Part shown: one piece after another, positions 59,400-64,000 of the stretch
How the letters are laid out: every line of letters starts with the position of its first letter
Numbering within the stretch: position 1 is the first letter of the stretch
The notes under the pieces: generated by a model
Told to the model about the DNA's origin: nothing
The model's database searches: none
The model's input: only the letters and a program-made list of their open reading frames with translations
NCBI RefSeq assembly: GCF_937951745.1
Contig: NZ_CALFBQ010000071.1
Coordinates: 1-64,000, forward strand
Direction of reading: 5' to 3'
Origin: an uncultured Chloroflexus sp.
Lineage (GTDB): Bacteria; Chloroflexota; Chloroflexia; Chloroflexales; Chloroflexaceae
Length of the DNA: 64,000 nt
Translations under genes and position numbers: made by a program

Positions 59400-59431
59400 C
59401 CATGCTGTGGTATCGTTTGTCTGTAATCTAG

Positions 59432-59449
59432 ATTACCCCCCGGGGGTAT
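59432..59449. promoter_or_regulatory. CsoR/CstR-type operator candidate upstream of trxB
   Basis: ATTACCCCCCGGGGGTAT is a near-perfect palindrome of the C-tract/G-tract kind bound by CsoR (copper), CstR (persulfide) and FrmR regulators. No regulator gene of that family lies in the window. Confidence 0.45.
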
Positions 59450-59610
59450 GGGGGTAGTAGAATAGGATACAGATGAACTCGGCGCTCACGGATTAGCACG
59501 GCTGCCCGATCCATGTTCATCCATCACATGAGCATCCTAATCCCACCGATCACGGCCTCACACGGGCACCATAGATGGTCACGGTTGCCTACTCCGTGTC
59601 ACTTTCACCT

Positions 59611-60789
59611 TTATCCATCACCTTCACCCTTCCGCGGCACCCAATGCACCTGCACGCCGGGCACCGCCGACGGCGGCGCGGTGCCGCAATAGATCCAGAC
59701 TACCCGGAAACCCAATTCCCGCAAGCGCAAGAGCGTCGCGCGGATCGGCTCAGCGGCCACAGCGCCGATCAACCCAATCGTCGCGCCGGGATGAAGTTCG
59801 GGTGTAATCAAGCGCAACAAACGCGCGCCGGGCAACACCGAGTAGGCCGTCAACCGGGCCAGCGTTTCCATGATTTGGCTCAGTTGGTTAGGGCTGCGCC
59901 CGGGTGGCAGTCGGACGAGATGTTCATCGGCGGGGGGCGCACCGTTGGCGTAGAGACCAACCGCATGACCGGCGGCAAGGCTGCTACGGGCCAGCGTTGC
60001 CGTCACACTAATCAGATGCTCCACCAGTTCGGGATCGATGCCTTGAAAATAGAACTCGAAGGTGTCGAGATCAAGCACGAGGGCCAGCGTATGCGATGTT
60101 GTCGGCTCGTAGACACGGGTCTGCAACGTGCCGGTTCGCGCCGTCGCCACCCAATGCACATCTTTGAGCGGATCAGAGGGCGCGTAGTCGCGCACGCCAA
60201 CCACTCGCAGCGGGTCGCGCAACAACGCCGGCGCACGCATCAATCCCAGCGGGTCACGGGCCGGTAGGCCAAGTTCGGCCAGCGTCAGCAGGCGCGGATA
60301 GACGAGGAGGGTCGCATCGGCAGGAAAGGTCGCGTCGCTGCGATAAAGCCCAAATGGATCACCACTCTGGGCTTGGGCCGGCCCCAAGTGAAACGCGCCA
60401 CGCCGCTCGCACCGCAGCCGGTAGCGCCAGATCACCCGTTCGTACCAGCGTAATCCGGTACTGCGACGAAGCAGGCTGGTCTGGCGGCTGCCGCTGAAGA
60501 TGACCGGAGCATCAAGTGCGCGCAAACCGTTGGGAATAGCGTCGAAGATTTGGATCTGGGCTAGCGGTAACGGTTTACGGTTCGTGATCGTAATGGTCAG
60601 TGTCACCTCATCGCCGGGAAAGGCGCGGGTCTGGCTCAGCTCACGGCGATATTCGACCCGGCGCAATGCCCACCGCTGCCAAAGGCGGGCCGCGCCAAGA
60701 CTGGTTAACAAGGTGACGGCCAGCAACGCCAAGGCTGCTTGGCGCGCGAGCAAGGCAAGGATCAGAATGGCGAAGAGAGCAGGGATCAT
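59611..60789 (-). CDS. DUF58-domain protein (second of two)
   Basis: The product has 392 residues, close in length to the copy at 9627-10796. Hydrophobic N-terminal segments (ALFAILILALLARQAALALLAVTLLTSLG) precede a beta domain (FPGDEVTLTITITNRKPLPLAQIQIFD). The DUF58 signature is VVGVRDYAPSDPLKDVHWVATARTGTLQTRVYEP. The two copies share order and layout but differ in detail, so they are paralogues with separate partners. No MoxR ATPase is adjacent. The start codon at 60789 lacks a good Shine-Dalgarno sequence. Confidence 0.83.
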   Translation of the reverse strand: MIPALFAILILALLARQAALALLAVTLLTSLGAARLWQRWALRRVEYRRELSQTRAFPGDEVTLTITITNRKPLPLAQIQIFDAIPNGLRALDAPVIFSGSRQTSLLRRSTGLRWYERVIWRYRLRCERRGAFHLGPAQAQSGDPFGLYRSDATFPADATLLVYPRLLTLAELGLPARDPLGLMRAPALLRDPLRVVGVRDYAPSDPLKDVHWVATARTGTLQTRVYEPTTSHTLALVLDLDTFEFYFQGIDPELVEHLISVTATLARSSLAAGHAVGLYANGAPPADEHLVRLPPGRSPNQLSQIMETLARLTAYSVLPGARLLRLITPELHPGATIGLIGAVAAEPIRATLLRLRELGFRVVWIYCGTAPPSAVPGVQVHWVPRKGEGDG

Positions 60790-60961
60790 GGTGCAACAAC
60801 GTTCTTGCGCGGTTACGCAGCGAGAAAACAGGACACGGGGCGACGGATGAGCCCAGATCAGGCCAAAGGAGGCAGACCAGTGTCCTATCTTCACTCCCAA
60901 ACCTTGCGCATCCGTTTTATCCGTGTGTATCCGTGTCCCATTCCAAAACTGGGATCATCCA

Positions 60962-62524
60962 TCACTCTCCCGGCAGACGGCGCCGGCTGAGCGGCAAGGT
61001 AAAGAAGAAGCGCGAACCGCGCCCGACTTGGCTTTCGACCCAGATCCGGCCACCGTGGGCCTCGACAATAGCGCGGGTAATAAAGAGACCCAACCCGCTG
61101 CCCGGCTGATCGCGGCGCAGACGGGTATCAACACGGTAAAACCGCTCGAAGATCAACTCCTGCTCTTCGGGGGGAATCCCGATCCCCTGATCAGCGACAT
61201 AGACAATCGCCATCTCGCCCTCAGCGCGAGCACCGATCCGGATCGTGCCGCCGTTGGGGCTATATTTGACCGCATTCTCGATCAAATTGGTGAACACTTG
61301 CCGCAGTCGCTCGTAATCGGCATACACCGGCGGCAGATCGTCCGACACCCGGATCTCAAACTCAATCCGTCCGTCGACCTGCGCGGCAAAGCGGCGCACT
61401 ACCTCTTCGACCAGCAGGCGCAACGACACATCACTCCGTTCGAGGCGCAACCCACCGGCGGCAATCCGCGACACATCGAGCAAATCTTGAATTTGGCGGG
61501 CGAGCCGGTCAGCTTCTTCGCCAATCACTTGCAACGCCTCGCGGTACTGTTCAATCGTAAACTGGCCATCGGGGCGCAGCATCGTTTCTGCAAAGCCCTT
61601 GATAATACTCACCGGCGTGCGCAACTCGTGCGAAATCACCGATATAAAGGTATTCTGGCGCTCTTCCTCAACCTTCTGGGCCGTAATATCGCGCACATTC
61701 GCGATCGCGCTAAGCAAATGGCCATGGGCGCCGCGCTGCGGGGCATAGCGGTTTTGAATAAACAGTTCGCGCCCATCGCGCGTAGTGATCCGGCCCTCGA
61801 CCACAGGGTTCGTAAGTTCGGGATAGCGTTGCAACGGGCACTCATTGAGACAAATATTCACCCCTTGCGCATTGCGAATAGCGAGCACCTCGGCGCAGGG
61901 GCGACCAATCGCCTCTTCGCGTGACCAACCAGTCAATTGTTCCATCGTATGGTTAAAGGTGGTGATCCGCCAGCGGCCATCGATAATCATCACCCCATCG
62001 GCAGACTGCTCGATCAACGCATTGAGATGCTGCTTTTCACGCAACACACTCTGGAAAAGGCGAGCATTGCCGACCGCAATCGCCGCTTGATCGGCGAAAT
62101 CCTGCAATATCTGGCGATCATCAGCCGAAAACGCAACATTGAGCGCGGCGCGAAAGACATAAATCACGCCCAGCGGCGTCTCGCGCACTGTGAGCGGCAG
62201 CGCGATCATTTGGCGGAGGGGAATGCCGGTGTCGAGCGAGATTTCGCGTAACGTTTGCGGGCCGAAGCGACTAAGGTCAGCGATTGGGATGCGTAGCAAG
62301 GGGGTGAACGCCGGCCAATTCTCGCGCGGCAGGTGCGCGGAAGCCCGAATGCGCAGTATCCCATCTTCGTCGTCGAACAGAGCAATAAAACCGAGCGTAC
62401 CGGCAAGCAGCTCGACAGCGTAGGTGATGACCAGATTGAGCACGCTGCCCAAATCGAGCTGGGCCGTTAGGGCACGGCTAATCTGCAACAAATATTCGTG
62501 TTGGCGCAGGCGGAGATCAGTCAT
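60962..62524 (-). CDS. Soluble histidine kinase (GAF, PAS, HisKA, HATPase)
   Basis: The product has 520 residues with no membrane segment. A GAF domain (VLNLVITYAVELLAGTLGFIALFDDEDGILRIRASAHLP, about 15-170) is followed by a PAS domain (GVMIIDGRWRITTFNHTMEQLTGWSREEAIGRPCAEVLAIRNAQGVNICLNECPLQRYPE). H-box SHELRTPVSIIKGFAE follows. The HATPase has LIENAVKYSPNGG, VADQGIGIPPEE and GSGLGLFITRAIVEAHGG. The Cys in the PAS region (PCAEVL, CLNECPL) could bind a cofactor, but this is not established. A TACAAT-like -10 box sits a few bases before the ATG at 62524, consistent with a leaderless start. A strong palindrome lies upstream. Confidence 0.92.
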   Translation of the reverse strand: MTDLRLRQHEYLLQISRALTAQLDLGSVLNLVITYAVELLAGTLGFIALFDDEDGILRIRASAHLPRENWPAFTPLLRIPIADLSRFGPQTLREISLDTGIPLRQMIALPLTVRETPLGVIYVFRAALNVAFSADDRQILQDFADQAAIAVGNARLFQSVLREKQHLNALIEQSADGVMIIDGRWRITTFNHTMEQLTGWSREEAIGRPCAEVLAIRNAQGVNICLNECPLQRYPELTNPVVEGRITTRDGRELFIQNRYAPQRGAHGHLLSAIANVRDITAQKVEEERQNTFISVISHELRTPVSIIKGFAETMLRPDGQFTIEQYREALQVIGEEADRLARQIQDLLDVSRIAAGGLRLERSDVSLRLLVEEVVRRFAAQVDGRIEFEIRVSDDLPPVYADYERLRQVFTNLIENAVKYSPNGGTIRIGARAEGEMAIVYVADQGIGIPPEEQELIFERFYRVDTRLRRDQPGSGLGLFITRAIVEAHGGRIWVESQVGRGSRFFFTLPLSRRRLPGE

Positions 62525-62572
62525 CGTTGGGTATTGTACCACAGCCGGCATGGGCCGGGGCCATCATCGCCC

Positions 62573-62590
62573 AGTGTAAACTTTTACACT
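62573..62590. promoter_or_regulatory. 18-bp palindrome upstream of the GAF/PAS kinase
   Basis: AGTGTAAA-CT-TTTACACT is a perfect inverted repeat with a 2-base centre, about 50-65 bases upstream of the kinase start. Operator candidate; the regulator is unknown. Confidence 0.55.
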
Positions 62591-62979
62591 CATCAGCATG
62601 CATGTTCGTGCTAGCTGTCAAGGATTACTAAGGATCAAGCAAGCGCAGATTGCCGCGACCATAGCAGCGAGCTTGATCTCATGCGCTATCTTAACGACAA
62701 GGCTATGCGGGCGGAGCAAGATAACATTGTTACTATTTACACACCGACTCGACAATCTCAGTTATGCATGATATGATGATAAAAAATTACACCCCAGCAC
62801 GCAAACTTGGTTTCGCACCCAGTTCGTTGATGGCACGAACAACACCAAGCGATCGGGCAGCGCAGTAAGCGACTACCTACCCCATCGCCACAGCAACAGT
62901 GCAACTCGTGCCAAGCTGAGCAAGATCCGGTGGCGATGCCGCGAAACGGGCGCCATCGCCTAGCACGAGGAGAGGCGGC
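62591..62979. other. Spacer before the small HTH protein, with promoter and hairpin candidates
   Basis: No gene is seen. TCGACA (62749-62754), 17 bases and TATGAT (62772-62777) could be a promoter reading right. A stem of GGCGATG (62932-62938) and CATCGCC (62954-62960) lies just before the ribosome site of the next gene. The rest has nothing recognisable. Confidence 0.4.
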
Positions 62980-63270
62980 ATGAAGTTGGACCTGAGCGGC
63001 AAGCGCGCACAAAAGCTGATTCGCGAACACAATCTCACCCCCGAGGAGATCCAGCAGATTGTGGCGGCTGCCCGGATCAACCTCGCCACCTTTGACCCCG
63101 GCTACCGGGCGAATGTGACCCAGATCGCCGACGAATTGCGCAAGAGCCGCCCAACCATTTACGGCTGGGCCGATCGGGCGCTGGCCGCAACCATCGACTC
63201 GTTGCGCAACATTCGCACTGGCCGGCCTCCCAAAGATCGCGAGCGCTCCAGCCCGCTCAGCGAGGCGTAG
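62980..63270 (+). CDS. Small helix-turn-helix protein, 96 residues
   Basis: The product is KRAQKLIREHNLTPEEIQQIVAAARINLATFDPGYRANVTQIADELRKSRPTIYGWADRALAATIDSLRNI...; the segment VTQIADELRKSRPTIYGWADRAL is a helix-turn-helix of the Lambda-repressor or homeodomain-like type. A basic tail follows. GAGGAGAGG lies four bases before the ATG. It is likely a DNA-binding protein, perhaps controlling the neighbouring roadblock genes, but this is a guess from position. Confidence 0.7.
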   Translation: MKLDLSGKRAQKLIREHNLTPEEIQQIVAAARINLATFDPGYRANVTQIADELRKSRPTIYGWADRALAATIDSLRNIRTGRPPKDRERSSPLSEA

Positions 63271-63304
63271 GGCACTTTGGAAATGGCATGGTTCCACGAC
63301 AGTG

Positions 63305-63310
63305 TATAAT
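63305..63310 (+). promoter_or_regulatory. TATAAT box upstream of the first roadblock gene
   Basis: Perfect TATAAT, 49 bases before the ATG. No convincing -35 at the right distance. Confidence 0.4.
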
Positions 63311-63358
63311 AGGGATTGATGCGCAGAGGGGGGAATCCCGGCGCGAGAGTGAGGCAGC

Positions 63359-63724
63359 ATGAGCAGTGGGCTGAAAGAGCTTCTCACCCGGTTCCGGGCG
63401 GTCGAGAGCGTAGAAGCAGCCGCCGTGGTCGCTACCGATGGGTTACTGATTGAAAGCGTGGCCCGCCCCGGCGTCGATATCGATGCCGTGGGCGCAGTGG
63501 CCTCCAACGGGTTAGCGATGGCTGATGCATTGGGGCGTGAAGTAGCCAAAGGCAGCACCGTGCAGGCGGTGTTGGAATACGATGACGGGTTGGTCTTGAT
63601 CGAGCCGATCAGCGATGATGCAATGCTCTTGTTACTCACCAACTCGCGCGATGATCTTGGCTTGCTCCGGTTTCTCGCCGCCAAACATCGCGACGAGATG
63701 ATCGATGCGCTGAGCGCAATCTGA
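63359..63724 (+). CDS. Roadblock/LC7-domain protein
   Basis: The product has 121 residues: LLTRFRAVESVEAAAVVATDGLLIESVARPGVDIDAVGAVASNGLAMADALGREV... with the alternating hydrophobic strand-helix pattern of Roadblock/LC7. It includes the conserved G(L/Q)LI and GLVLIEPIS segments. In prokaryotes such proteins dimerise and often regulate Ras-like small GTPases (MglB with MglA in gliding and polarity). GAGTGAGGCAGC precedes the ATG. A second roadblock gene follows 72 bases later. Confidence 0.85.
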   Translation: MSSGLKELLTRFRAVESVEAAAVVATDGLLIESVARPGVDIDAVGAVASNGLAMADALGREVAKGSTVQAVLEYDDGLVLIEPISDDAMLLLLTNSRDDLGLLRFLAAKHRDEMIDALSAI

Positions 63725-63736
63725 CAACGGGTATGC

Positions 63737-63742
63737 TATAAT
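63737..63742 (+). promoter_or_regulatory. TATAAT box upstream of the second roadblock gene
   Basis: Perfect TATAAT, about 55 bases before the ATG. -35 not identified. Confidence 0.35.
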
Positions 63743-63796
63743 TTTGAAAAGCGACGCATCGACTCTCGCCATTCTCAGACGTGAAGGTAGGCTGCG

Positions 63797-64000
63797 ATGG
63801 ATCCTCAGTTGACTAGTATCATCGTGCCCTCAGAAGAGATCGCTCAGATTGAAGAGTGTCTTGCCCGTTTGGTGGAAGACACCGGCAGCGATTACGCCCT
63901 TTTGCTCGACAAAAGCGGCCAAGTCATCTCTTCAAAGGGCGATGGCGACCGGCAAGACATTACTGCGCTCGGCGCATTGATAGCCGGCGTGTTTGCTTCC
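63797..64000 (+). CDS. Roadblock/LC7-domain protein, MglB-like, 3' end cut by window edge
   Basis: The first 68 residues are visible: SIIVPSEEIAQIEECLARLVEDTGSDYALLLDKSGQVISSKGDGDRQDITALGALIAGVFAS. The pattern of an N-terminal helix, a short strand with DKSGQVIS, and a helix starting DITALGALIAG closely follows MglB-type roadblock proteins, which activate the small GTPase MglA. AGGTAGGCTGCG precedes the ATG. The gene continues beyond 64000. Confidence 0.8.
   Translation, partial: MDPQLTSIIVPSEEIAQIEECLARLVEDTGSDYALLLDKSGQVISSKGDGDRQDITALGALIAGVFAS

Noticed and set aside
60962..61924. Plus-strand frame opposite the GAF/PAS kinase
   Set aside because: The minus strand has all histidine-kinase motifs in order; the plus frame has none.

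Overview
The window almost certainly comes from a filamentous anoxygenic phototroph of the genus Chloroflexus (Chloroflexota). The key evidence is a photosynthesis block at 35.2-39.7 kb. It encodes the beta and alpha apoproteins of the B808-866 light-harvesting antenna (two very small genes), a 414-residue tetraheme cytochrome c of the c-554 type (pufC), bacteriochlorophyll synthase (bchG) and geranylgeranyl reductase (bchP). The antenna sequences match what I remember of Chloroflexus aurantiacus with a few substitutions, so a sister species is as likely as that species. The DNA is moderately GC-rich, genes are densely packed on both strands, and most starts have a GGAGG-like ribosome site. 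I see no rRNA, tRNA, CRISPR array, transposase or integrase.

Layout. 0-3.3 kb: the 3' part of a papain-like protein gene, argS and a NagD-like HAD phosphatase. 3.6-5.4 kb: a membrane protein convergent with a metallophosphoesterase, then a repeat-rich spacer. 6.0-10.8 kb: uvrC, methylcrotonyl-CoA carboxylase beta subunit and a DUF58 protein. 10.9-13.0 kb: psuG and a primary-type sigma factor with an excellent promoter. 13.1-17.4 kb (minus strand): a sensor-kinase-like membrane protein lacking its histidine, a penicillin-binding protein and an S41 protease lipoprotein. 17.6-24.6 kb: a membrane protein divergent from a MarR regulator, a glycosyltransferase, a large membrane Fe-S oxidoreductase, an ABC ATPase and a CBS-ACT protein. 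24.6-35.1 kb: a large secreted PGRP-type amidase, a Cache/HAMP/GAF histidine kinase overlapping a receiver-kinase hybrid, and a pair of ABC exporter half-transporters.

35.2-39.7 kb is the puf/bch cluster. Behind bchP lies a decaying segment (39.6-41.8 kb): an M20 peptidase pseudogene with three nonsense codons and two frameshifts, the tail of another gene, and a degenerate TetR-like frame. A blue-copper lipoprotein follows, then a repeat-bearing AT-rich spacer and a translationally coupled pair: nifJ (pyruvate:ferredoxin oxidoreductase) and a dihydroorotate-dehydrogenase-like protein. 48.0-54.5 kb holds a DUF2064 protein and the heat-shock cluster CIRCE-hrcA-grpE-dnaK-dnaJ, with rlmB behind it. 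54.5-64 kb holds a 50-residue membrane protein, an acetyltransferase, glutamate dehydrogenase, a lone receiver domain, a HAD hydrolase, thioredoxin reductase, a second DUF58 protein, a GAF/PAS histidine kinase, a small HTH protein and two roadblock/LC7 genes cut by the right edge.

Themes. Energy metabolism (antenna, cytochrome c, pigment synthesis, pyruvate:ferredoxin oxidoreductase, blue copper protein) is interleaved with sensing and stress genes. The best novelty candidates are regulatory or structural rather than a new enzyme system: a family of hairpins bounded by GTAGG/CCTAC at gene 3' ends, a perfect-consensus promoter and folded leader in front of pufBA, a CsoR/CstR-like operator in front of trxB, an 18-bp palindrome in front of a histidine kinase, and the pseudokinase. 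Everything here was read by eye; no database search or folding program was run.
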